From NCBI GenBank assembly GCA_020630495.1, contig JAHDBH010000014.1, forward strand, positions 2,527-52,406: a stretch of 49,880 nt of DNA, given 5' to 3'. Numbering within the stretch: position 1 is the stretch's first letter; each line of letters opens with the position of its first letter. This DNA comes from Saprospiraceae bacterium (lineage in GTDB: Bacteria > Bacteroidota > Bacteroidia > Chitinophagales > Saprospiraceae). Below, piece by piece: positions 34,901 to 42,127 of this stretch. The position numbers and the translations under genes are program-made. The notes under the pieces were generated by a model, which saw only the letters and a program-made list of their open reading frames with translations, did no database searches and was not told the DNA's origin.

Positions 34901-35935
34901 TTAATCAAATAGTGAGTCGTACTGATTCCCACGCTTACCTCCGCGAGCCTTGACGGGTTCGGGCTTGGTGATGGGTGAATCTAGGTCGAGGACATTGTTA
35001 TCGTCCTTGGCCTCTTCTAGTAGGGTGCTCTTGTATTCGCCAAGGAGAAGAGAATCGCCCTGCTTTTCCCACTCCTCGAGCATTTGGAGTCCTTTTTCTT
35101 CGAATACGCCATTCTGTAGGTCAATGCTGTTCATGAAGCCTTCACTCATATCCATAAACTGCTCCATCTCTCCCACTTTCTGGCTCACGTCATCGGCTAT
35201 GGCTTCCAGTGCTTCGTCAAACATCCGCCGCTTATCGCTATCTCCTGAGATGATGCTCATAGCGCTTTTCATTGCTCCATGACTTGCACGTATGGCCTTA
35301 CGCTCTTGCTCCTTGACCTCGACTTGATCTACGATGTCTTCCATCATGATCTCAGAGTTTTCGTGCATCTTGAAAAGGACTCGATACATGACCTCCATCC
35401 GCTGATAGAGATTGGCTAGTTTAGCATTGGATTCTTGGAGGCGGGCGGCCTTGCGCGATCCGAGGATCATAGCCTTCTGCTGATCATTGTCTCTGGCCTT
35501 GCTAGCCATCTCTAGATTGCTCTGTATCTCTTTCTGATTATTGAGCATCTGCTCCTTGAGCATGTGCATCTGGCCGCGAAGCTGTGTGACCTGGCGATTC
35601 ATCTTGCGCAGATTACTCTTGAGATCATCTACGTATCCTCGCAGGATGGCTATGGGATCCATCTCTATGAATAGTCCTGTAATCCAGCGCATGGCGCTTT
35701 TGTACATATAGCTGATCAGAGTACGCGACTTCTTATCTATAGCAAGGAAGATGATAGCACCCAGTACTAGCAGTGATACTCCTAGGCCTATAGGAGACGC
35801 GGCAAAGCTCGCCAGGGCGCCAAAGACTGATGACACGAGGATACCTGTACCTATGACCAGCCCTCCCAGGACTATAGCACCTAAGACTCCCTCGGGCTTT
35901 TTCCAAAATGACTTTTGTAATTTTCTCTTAGCCAT
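34901..35935 (-). CDS. Two-TM membrane protein with long coiled coil (PspA-like appearance)
   Basis: A 344-residue protein I do not recognise with certainty. Residues about 17-38 and 44-66 are two hydrophobic helices (GAIVLGGLVIGTGILVSSVFG and PIGLGVSLLVLGAIIFLAID). From about 85 to 225 runs a long helical coiled coil: MDPIAILRGYVDDLKSNLRKMNRQ, QLRGQMHMLKEQML, ARLQESNAKLANLYQRMEVMYRVLFKM. The DP...L start and the run of A/E/Q/K helices resemble PspA/IM30 proteins, which lack the TM pair. The tail is acidic then basic. It lies 21 bp before the SBP-OmpA gene and 3 bp after the coiled-coil gene, so it is part of that system. A scaffold or membrane-stress role is inference. Confidence 0.6.
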   Translation of the reverse strand: MAKRKLQKSFWKKPEGVLGAIVLGGLVIGTGILVSSVFGALASFAASPIGLGVSLLVLGAIIFLAIDKKSRTLISYMYKSAMRWITGLFIEMDPIAILRGYVDDLKSNLRKMNRQVTQLRGQMHMLKEQMLNNQKEIQSNLEMASKARDNDQQKAMILGSRKAARLQESNAKLANLYQRMEVMYRVLFKMHENSEIMMEDIVDQVEVKEQERKAIRASHGAMKSAMSIISGDSDKRRMFDEALEAIADDVSQKVGEMEQFMDMSEGFMNSIDLQNGVFEEKGLQMLEEWEKQGDSLLLGEYKSTLLEEAKDDNNVLDLDSPITKPEPVKARGGKRGNQYDSLFD

Positions 35936-35938
35936 AGA

Positions 35939-36628
35939 TTATGCTGTGGTGAGGTACTTTCTGATATTTTCTAGATCTGTCTGTATCTGTGACTTGAGAT
36001 GTGCGTAGCTGGAATCAAAGTTGGCCTTGGTCTGCGATAGTTTGGCCTGGTCTTCTTCTAGCTCAGTTTGCATTTGCGCGGCAGCGCTCTCCTGCTCCTG
36101 GATCTTCTGCTCTATGGCCTTGATCTCCTCACGCCATACGGAGATCTGCGACTGCGCATCTGCGATCTCTTGCTGCTTCCCATCTAGTCTACGTGTGGTC
36201 TGCGCCTGTAGTGATTCGAGAAATTTCTGATCTTCTTGTTGGAGTACTTGGAGATAGTGCTGGGCGCTGTTTTGCAATCCTGCTGGGGTGGCTTCCATGG
36301 CTTTTGCCATAGCGTAGGCCGACTTATAGCGCGTGGCATCATCCATCTGCATCTCTTGCAGGGATACGAGCGAGCGCTTGTATTCTAGGTAGTCAAATCC
36401 TGGTGTATTGGCGTCATTCATGGCGCCGAGTAATATCTCCAGAAACTTATCATCCACCTGACCTGCGACATCGGCCAACTGCAATACAGGCGCAGCGGAG
36501 CTCGTATCATCAGAGCTGGTGTCGCTCGAGTCTGCCGAAGGACTGGACTGGGCTCTCGCTGGCGGTCTGGCGGTAGCGTCCGCTTCTGTCACAAAGAGGC
36601 CCTTCATCTTCTGGAGTATACTAGACAT
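35939..36628 (-). CDS. Cytosolic coiled-coil protein of unknown function
   Basis: A 229-residue soluble protein. Residues about 18-45 are a Ser/Asp/Ala-rich disordered linker. Residues 50-125 are a compact helical part (VDDKFLEILLGAMNDANTPGFDYLEYKRSL). Residues about 130-225 are a continuous coiled coil (KQQEIADAQSQISVWREEIKAIEQKIQEQE). No family recognised. The start is at 36628. It is the first gene of the five-gene unit and is separated from the next gene by 3 bp. Confidence 0.65.
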   Translation of the reverse strand: MSSILQKMKGLFVTEADATARPPARAQSSPSADSSDTSSDDTSSAAPVLQLADVAGQVDDKFLEILLGAMNDANTPGFDYLEYKRSLVSLQEMQMDDATRYKSAYAMAKAMEATPAGLQNSAQHYLQVLQQEDQKFLESLQAQTTRRLDGKQQEIADAQSQISVWREEIKAIEQKIQEQESAAAQMQTELEEDQAKLSQTKANFDSSYAHLKSQIQTDLENIRKYLTTA

Positions 36629-36664
36629 ATAATATCGTGTAAGATCCTACCCAAGGATCAACGA

Positions 36665-36672
36665 CAAAGGTA
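36665..36672 (-). promoter_or_regulatory. Candidate -7 box of the ABC/SBP-OmpA operon
   Basis: TACCTTTG on the minus strand matches TAnnTTTG, 36 bp before the start of the coiled-coil gene. No TTG is seen at the right distance upstream, so only half of the promoter pattern is present. Confidence 0.3.
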
Positions 36673-36706
36673 CAGTACCTATCAAATACGCGCTAGCCCT
36701 ACTGTG

Positions 36707-36740
36707 TTGAAGCTTCTGCTGGAGCAGCAACCTACATTTG
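36707..36740 (+). promoter_or_regulatory. Candidate promoter of the thioesterase gene
   Basis: TTG at 36707-36709, a 23-bp spacer, and TACATTTG at 36733-36740 match the Bacteroidota -33/-7 pattern. The ATG at 36746 would then lie within a few bases of the transcription start, i.e. a nearly leaderless mRNA. This box also supports the shorter start over an upstream GTG at 36704. Confidence 0.38.
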
Positions 36741-36745
36741 CATCT

Positions 36746-37168
36746 ATGGGAAGAGATCATCATTTTCAGATCCGCGTGAGGTACTCCGAGACAGATCAGA
36801 TGGGCTATGTCTACTATGGCAACTATGCGAGTTACCTAGAAGTGGCTCGTGTAGAGGCTCTGAGGAGTCTTGGCCTATCTTACCATGATCTTGAATCTGA
36901 GTATCATGTATTATTACCTGTATTGCGCTATGATATGCGCTTCCTGCGACCAGCTCGCTATGACGATCTACTTGATATCTACACTCGCTTCACGCGGCTA
37001 GATGCTGAGGAAGTGCATACGTATACAGAGGTAAAGTGCGATGGTAAATTACTCGCAGCTGGTCGTGTGCGCCTGAGATATGTAAGCTCAGAGACTCGAC
37101 GAAGTACTGCCCTGCCGCTCGCTGTACAAGAGCTCCTCCGTGACCATATGATATCCAGAAATGAGTAA
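36746..37168 (+). CDS. Hotdog-fold acyl-CoA thioesterase (YbgC/4HBT family)
   Basis: A 140-residue hotdog thioesterase. The active-site segment is YSETDQMGYVYYGNY with catalytic-type D17; YLEVARVEALRSLGLSY follows. Family enzymes hydrolyse short or aromatic acyl-CoAs, and YbgC is linked to phospholipid metabolism or the Tol-Pal region in proteobacteria. The ATG at 36746 gives a family-length protein; a GTG at 36704 would add 14 residues. It overlaps the YihY gene by 8 bp, so both share a transcript. Confidence 0.85.
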   Translation: MGRDHHFQIRVRYSETDQMGYVYYGNYASYLEVARVEALRSLGLSYHDLESEYHVLLPVLRYDMRFLRPARYDDLLDIYTRFTRLDAEEVHTYTEVKCDGKLLAAGRVRLRYVSSETRRSTALPLAVQELLRDHMISRNE

Positions 37169-38141
37169 GAGCTGGATGCGCAATATCAGGGTTTTGCGAC
37201 TGCTGCGCTGGGCTAAGGAGAGGAGCTTTCCTGGATTTAGCGGTATACCTGTGTATGATGTAGCTGACTTTGTGTGGAGAGAAATCCGCAAGGATAATCT
37301 GATGACTCGGGCCAATAGCATGGCATTTAGCTTTTTCATCTCTTTATTTCCCCTCATCATCGTAGGACTGACGCTACTGACCTATGTGCCATCAGCTAAT
37401 TCAGATAGCTTTCTGGAATCTAAGCTCATAGAGATCTTCCCGAGCACGGCCGAGAATTTTATCCACGGCCTGGTCACTGAGCTTGAGGCTATCAAGCGCG
37501 GTGGTGTGTTGAGCATAGGATTTCTCGCGGCACTGTTCTTTTCTAGTAATGGGATGATCAATATGATGCGAGGATTCAATAAGAATTACAAAATGTCATT
37601 CAAGAAGAGATCAGGACTTAAGAAGCGCGGGATTGCCATATTTCTGACCTTGTTGCTTTTTGTGTTGACGACTATCACGATTGTCTTCATCACATTTGGG
37701 CGAAAGCTCATCCGTATAGCTTTTGACTTCTTTCAGCTCTCAGATATTGACTATATCGGACTGGGGCTGCTGCGCTGGTTGGCGGTGCTGTTCCTATTCT
37801 ATAGCATCATCAGTGTCATCTATAAGTTGGGGCCAGCCTTTCGGCGAAAGCATGGTTTTCTCACCCCTGGCGCAACACTGGCAACTGTGCTCATCATACT
37901 AGTGTCGCTACTGCTATCCTTTATCGCCAATCGATTTGGTACATGGAATCGTATCTACGGATCCATCGGATCGCTGGTGCTGATCATGGCGTGGTTTCAG
38001 GTGTGTTCGTTGATATTGCTTCTTGGATTTGAGATGAATGCTGCGATCGTAGTCGCCAAGGATAAGCGGCTCAGCCTGCCAGAAGGCGAGACACTGTGGA
38101 TCGACAAAGCTCCCATGAGCGGTAAGAAATCACAACTCTAG
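37161..38141 (+). CDS. YihY/BrkB family membrane protein
   Basis: A 326-residue polytopic inner-membrane protein of the YihY (formerly RNase BN-like) family, whose biochemical role is unresolved. About six helices are visible, including SMAFSFFISLFPLIIVGLTLL, GGVLSIGFLAALFFSSNGM, AIFLTLLLFVLTTITIVFI, LLRWLAVLFLFYSIISVIY, LATVLIILVSLLLSFIAN and LVLIMAWFQVCSLILLLGFE. The family core ANSMAFS(F)F and the G(S)xxRxYGSIGSLVLIMAWF segment are present. It ends 12 bp inside the convergent folC gene. Confidence 0.85.
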   Translation: MSKSWMRNIRVLRLLRWAKERSFPGFSGIPVYDVADFVWREIRKDNLMTRANSMAFSFFISLFPLIIVGLTLLTYVPSANSDSFLESKLIEIFPSTAENFIHGLVTELEAIKRGGVLSIGFLAALFFSSNGMINMMRGFNKNYKMSFKKRSGLKKRGIAIFLTLLLFVLTTITIVFITFGRKLIRIAFDFFQLSDIDYIGLGLLRWLAVLFLFYSIISVIYKLGPAFRRKHGFLTPGATLATVLIILVSLLLSFIANRFGTWNRIYGSIGSLVLIMAWFQVCSLILLLGFEMNAAIVVAKDKRLSLPEGETLWIDKAPMSGKKSQL

Positions 38142-39470
38142 ATCTGTGACGTGCTCACCCTGATGGTGGTAGGCTTCAAGGAAACTGCCGATAAGGTATA
38201 GACTTCCTGTAATAAAGATCAGATCCTCTGACGATGCTTCCTGATGAGCAACCTTGAAGGCATCATAGGGATCCTTGACAGCCCGCGCGGGCAGATCCAT
38301 CTCTGCTGCGAGTTGAAGAAGTTCTTCTGCGTCCATGGCTCGAGCTATTTCTGCCTGAGAAAAGATTACTTGACATCCCGCTGGTAATTCCCTCAGCAGG
38401 CTCTTCACATCCTTCTGTATAGAGAAACCCAAGATCAGATAGATCTGACGATCGCGCTGGGAATTGAGGTAGTCTATCACATGGCGAAAGGCCTGAGCAT
38501 TGTGCGCGCCATCTATACGCAGCTCGGGCTCTGTGGCGAGCAATTGCCATCTTCCTGCCAGACCCGTGGTGCTGTATACAGTTGCTAACCCTCTCTTGAT
38601 CACTGACTCATCCAAGGGTGTACCCTCGCGTGACATGAATGCAACGTAGGCCGCCAGCGCTGTCTGGATATTTTCTCGCTGATAAGGTCCCTGGAGATCG
38701 GTCTTGCCAGATAGCTGTGCGTGGTGATCATCTAGCTCTAGCGTCATTGTATATTGCCCTGCTGCTATCTGAGCAGATGGCACCATCTGACTAGCGTGAT
38801 AAATATGCGCTGATCTAGACCGTGCTATATTCTCTATCACAGATCTGGGTGAATCTGGAATATTTGCTGCTAGTACGACCGCTGTATCGGGCATGATGAT
38901 CCCAGCCTTCTCAGCGGCTATCAGCTCCAGCGTATCTCCTAGCACATCCTGATGATCATAGGCTATGCTGGTAATCACTTGTAGAGTGCTATGGAGTACA
39001 TTAGTACTATCGAGTCGGCCACCTAGCCCTGTCTCGATCACAGCCACGTCTACCTGCTGAGCGACTAGATGATCATAGGTAAATGCTACGGTCGCCTCAA
39101 AGAAGGAAGGCTGGATCGTATCCATGAGCCTACGATGCTTAGTGACCCATTCACTTACTGCTTGCTGTGAGCAAGGCACACCGTCTATACGTATGCGCTC
39201 ACAGTAGTCCGTGAGATGCGGCGATGTATAGAGACCCACTTTGAGACCTTGAGCCTGCAGCAAGCTCGAGAGTATATGGGAGACGGAGCCCTTACCATTA
39301 GTCCCAGCTACGTGTATGGCGCGAAGCTTTGCTTCTGGATTCCCTATAGCATCACAGAGAGCCTGGGTCTTGCTGAGATCCACTTTGGGCATAGGGCCGC
39401 GCAGACGCGCATAGGCAGGCAGCTGATAGTAGAGGTAATCTATGGCCTCCTTATACGTGAGTTGTTTCAC
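38130..39470 (-). CDS. folC: Bifunctional folylpolyglutamate synthase/dihydrofolate synthase
   Basis: A 446-residue Mur-ligase-family enzyme that adds glutamate to dihydropteroate and folates. The ATP-binding P-loop is HVAGTNGKGSVSH (53-65). The family motifs GLYTSPHLTDYCERIRIDG and VIETGLGGRLDSTN are present, as is IAYDHQDVLGDTLELIAAEKAGI and DGAHN near 320. Length is normal. It lies 5 bp after tonB, so folate glutamylation is cotranscribed with the ExbBD/TonB group, probably by chance of operon joining. The 3' end overlaps the convergent YihY gene by 12 bp. Confidence 0.92.
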   Translation of the reverse strand: MKQLTYKEAIDYLYYQLPAYARLRGPMPKVDLSKTQALCDAIGNPEAKLRAIHVAGTNGKGSVSHILSSLLQAQGLKVGLYTSPHLTDYCERIRIDGVPCSQQAVSEWVTKHRRLMDTIQPSFFEATVAFTYDHLVAQQVDVAVIETGLGGRLDSTNVLHSTLQVITSIAYDHQDVLGDTLELIAAEKAGIIMPDTAVVLAANIPDSPRSVIENIARSRSAHIYHASQMVPSAQIAAGQYTMTLELDDHHAQLSGKTDLQGPYQRENIQTALAAYVAFMSREGTPLDESVIKRGLATVYSTTGLAGRWQLLATEPELRIDGAHNAQAFRHVIDYLNSQRDRQIYLILGFSIQKDVKSLLRELPAGCQVIFSQAEIARAMDAEELLQLAAEMDLPARAVKDPYDAFKVAHQEASSEDLIFITGSLYLIGSFLEAYHHQGEHVTDLEL

Positions 39471-39475
39471 TAGAT

Positions 39476-40507
39476 TTATTTGACCTTAAAGTCAAAGGTA
39501 ATGGTACCGCACTGTCGATCTACTCCACTCTTATCAAAGGCAAATTTCAAAGCATTCTTACGAGCGAGCTCGATCAAGTGCGAATCTGTGGTGGTGGATC
39601 CGCGCTGTGTATAGACAACCGAGCTAGGGATGACTTTACCATCGGATCCCACGCAGACCTTCATGACTACTTTACCAGTCTTTTGCGTATTGTCCGATAC
39701 ATCTGGTGAGTAGACGAGTCCGCGATCAGATAGACCTCCACCTACGGTGCCGCTTCCTGTGCTGATGCCTTCGAGCACGTCGCTATTGGGATCGCCGCCG
39801 GGATCGCCCTGATTACCATCTATATCGGTCTCACCCTTGCCATCGCCAAATAGATCTCCGTATTGTTTCTTCTTAGCGTCGTACTCGGCTTTTGCTTTAG
39901 CATCGGCTTCCGCTTTAGCTTTCGCCTCGGCTTCTGCTTTGGCCTTGGCCTCCGCTTCTGCTTTTTTCTTTGCTTCTGCTTCGGCTTTTTTCTTTGCTTC
40001 TTCGCGTTTTTTGGCGTCAGCCTCGGCTTTGGCCTTGGCATCTGCTTCAGCCTTTTTCTTGGCCTCTAGTTCTGCTAGTTCCTTGGCCTCCTCTTCAGCT
40101 TTCTTAATGGCGACCTCTGCTGGATCTTCTGTGGTGACTACTTCTTGCTGTTCGGTCACTTCAGGTTCCGATTGCTCAGGCTCAGAGCTCTCTTCTGCTA
40201 CTTCTTCTACAGTTTCCTCTACGGCTGACTCTTCTGGAACGGACTCCTCCACTTCCTCCACAGGTGGGCTCTCTTGAGCGCCTGTTTCTTCCACAGGCTC
40301 TTCTTGCTGCGTGTCTGGCATGGATGCTCCGCTACCCTTATTGGGCTCACCAAAACTCACTAGCACACCAGCCTGACCCGGAGGCGGATCAGGATAGCTC
40401 ATCAGTTTAAGAAATAGGAGAAGTATCAGGATCACGCCGACGATCGACGTGATGATCTTGGCGATCTTTCGGTGTTTTTCTTCGTATACCAGGATGTCTG
40501 CGTACAT
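39476..40507 (-). CDS. TonB/TolA-like energy transducer with Ala-Lys-Glu repeat
   Basis: A 343-residue inner-membrane transducer. Residues about 18-37 are a TM helix (ITSIVGVILILLLFLKL) followed by YPDPPPG. Residues about 60-130 are very acidic with Pro/Glu/Val. Residues about 131-222 are a TolA-like repeat of AEAKAKAEAD and related units, expected to be a long helix spanning the periplasm. A Gly/Asp-rich linker follows. The C-terminal domain (about 262-343: GKVVMKVCVGSDGKVIPSSVVYTQ ... GTITFDFKVK) is a TonB/AgmX-type beta domain with two cysteines. Encoded after exbB and exbD, it probably couples the proton motive force to outer-membrane receptors or gliding-like machinery. Confidence 0.82.
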   Translation of the reverse strand: MYADILVYEEKHRKIAKIITSIVGVILILLLFLKLMSYPDPPPGQAGVLVSFGEPNKGSGASMPDTQQEEPVEETGAQESPPVEEVEESVPEESAVEETVEEVAEESSEPEQSEPEVTEQQEVVTTEDPAEVAIKKAEEEAKELAELEAKKKAEADAKAKAEADAKKREEAKKKAEAEAKKKAEAEAKAKAEAEAKAKAEADAKAKAEYDAKKKQYGDLFGDGKGETDIDGNQGDPGGDPNSDVLEGISTGSGTVGGGLSDRGLVYSPDVSDNTQKTGKVVMKVCVGSDGKVIPSSVVYTQRGSTTTDSHLIELARKNALKFAFDKSGVDRQCGTITFDFKVK

Positions 40508-40593
40508 GGTCGTGTTGCTTTGTCGTACTACTATGATGCTCTGGGGTGAGTGATAGGTGCCTCTCGGGGAGACATTAGCACTGCCTTAACATC

Positions 40594-40989
40594 TTATTTC
40601 TTGGGCTCGGTGGCTAAGATAGCGCTGATGCCGAGATCATTGGCTATGTCCATCACCGCTACCACGTACTCTATGGGTGTGCCTTTCTCTGCGGCGATGG
40701 TGAGACTAGCCTTGGGATCTTGCTGGACCTTGGCTCTCACGCCACTGCGTAGCTTGCTGGCTGTGACCTGATTGGCATTGAGATAGTAGTTGCCATTTTT
40801 CTTGATGGATACGGAGAGTGATGGTGGTGCAACAGTCGTGCTATTGGAGCTAGGCAGCTTGAGATTGAGAGCATTTTGGCTGACAAGCGTAGAAGTAAGC
40901 ATGAAGAATATGAGAAGCAGGAAGATGATATCCGTCAGTGACGACATCGAGAATTCTGCGCTGACTTTGTTTCGTCGTTTGAGTCCCAT
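40594..40989 (-). CDS. exbD: ExbD/TolR family biopolymer transport protein
   Basis: A 131-residue protein with one TM helix near the N-terminus (SSLTDIIFLLLIFFMLTSTLVSQ), which carries the proton-path aspartate in TDIIFLLLIFF, followed by a periplasmic domain (LTIAAEKGTPIEYVVAVMDIANDLGI). It starts 25 bp after exbB and precedes tonB by 86 bp. It would form the ExbB5-ExbD2 type motor with the neighbour. Confidence 0.88.
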   Translation of the reverse strand: MGLKRRNKVSAEFSMSSLTDIIFLLLIFFMLTSTLVSQNALNLKLPSSNSTTVAPPSLSVSIKKNGNYYLNANQVTASKLRSGVRAKVQQDPKASLTIAAEKGTPIEYVVAVMDIANDLGISAILATEPKK

Positions 40990-41014
40990 GGAAGGTCGTT
41001 GTGCTGGTGATTGA

Positions 41015-41701
41015 TTAGGATCCTGGCTCTTGGAGTAGATCCATAAATTCCATCGTAGATCGCTCCATCTTAAAAACCACTTTGTCTACATTGGCCACCA
41101 GGATATTGTAGCCGATAAAGGCTAGGATACCGATGAAGAGGCCTGCCGCTGTGGTGATCAGCGCTTGGTAGATACCATCCGCTAGTACATCAGGTGTGAC
41201 ATTTTGCTCGGTAGCCATGGTATAAAATGCCAGGATCATACCTGTCACTGTCCCAAAGAATCCGATCATCGGCGCTGCACCTGCGATGCTGGCTAGTGTA
41301 CTTAGATTTTTCTCTAGCTTAAAGAGCTCCAGATTACCTACATTCTCTATAGCCGCATCGATGTCTCTGAGCGGCTTACCTATGCGCTGTATACCCTTCT
41401 CTACGAGTCGCGCAGAAGGCGAATCTTCCTTGGCGCATAGCTCCTGAGCGTGCTTGATATTTCCCGCAAGGACGCTCGTACGGATCTGGTTCATAAAGGT
41501 GGTATCCACCCTACTCGCTTTCTTGATCGACAGGTATCGCTCTATGAAGATATAAAGTGCGATAAGGAAGAGTATGAAGAGGATCGCCACGATGATCATA
41601 CCGAGTGGACCACCCTTTTTGATCAGTTCAAAGGCGCTCATAGTGGCTGTACCGGCTTCTTCGCCGAGATCAACCTGAAGAGAGAAGAATAGTGGATGCA
41701 T
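41015..41701 (-). CDS. exbB: ExbB/TolQ/MotA proton-channel family protein
   Basis: A 228-residue three-TM protein. Helices lie near 33-53 (LGMIIVAILFILFLIALYIFIE), 138-160 (APMIGFFGTVTGMILAFY) and 172-200 (GIYQALITTAAGLFIGILAFIGYNILV). The conserved GT-TGM segment and TTAAGL are family signatures. First gene of the exbB-exbD-tonB-folC transcript. Confidence 0.9.
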   Translation of the reverse strand: MHPLFFSLQVDLGEEAGTATMSAFELIKKGGPLGMIIVAILFILFLIALYIFIERYLSIKKASRVDTTFMNQIRTSVLAGNIKHAQELCAKEDSPSARLVEKGIQRIGKPLRDIDAAIENVGNLELFKLEKNLSTLASIAGAAPMIGFFGTVTGMILAFYTMATEQNVTPDVLADGIYQALITTAAGLFIGILAFIGYNILVANVDKVVFKMERSTMEFMDLLQEPGS

Positions 41702-42127
41702 GGTCAGTGGTTTTGGTATAGGTGTGGTGAACGTGTCCCGAGAGGCGGTTCTTATGACAACGCGACAAATTTCGCATTTCTTTCACAATGCATTAAGATT
41801 TTTTTAGATATGTCTTGACGTGGCGCCATACCGTCTTATCGCCTCGAGAGGCGTAGGTCTGCCTCTGATCTAGATTGTGATAGAAAATCTAATGTCCATT
41901 TTACGGATACTTTTGCTCAAGTACGATGTGAGAGGGGGTTATTGCCCAAATAAGATCGTGACGTACAACATTAAGGATCGGACGAAATAAAGGGAAGCAC
42001 TACCAAGCCTAATCATGGACTGCGTTATAAGTCGATGTCAGTAAAGGGCAATTAGGAGTTACCCAAATTCGAGAGATCAAATATGGGACTGTTCATCATA
42101 TCGTCATAGAAATGGTATGACAGATTA
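41702..42127. other. Intergenic region without a recognised gene
   Basis: About 425 bp between the start of exbB and the end of the T9SS cargo gene, both on the minus strand. It should hold the exbB promoter, but no full TAnnTTTG match was found near the start. An inverted pair GTCATA/TATGAC at 42103-42121, just after the cargo gene's stop, may be a terminator hairpin although a T-run is absent. Confidence 0.5.

Noticed and set aside
39837-40277. Plus-strand 146-codon Ala/Ser-rich frame opposite the tonB-like gene
   Set aside because: It is the mirror of the Ala-Lys-Glu repeat and acidic tract in the transducer; no start context or family.
42103-42121. GTCATA/TATGAC hairpin as a firm terminator
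   Set aside because: Well placed after the T9SS cargo gene but only 6 bp of stem and no T-run, so it is mentioned only within the intergenic note.
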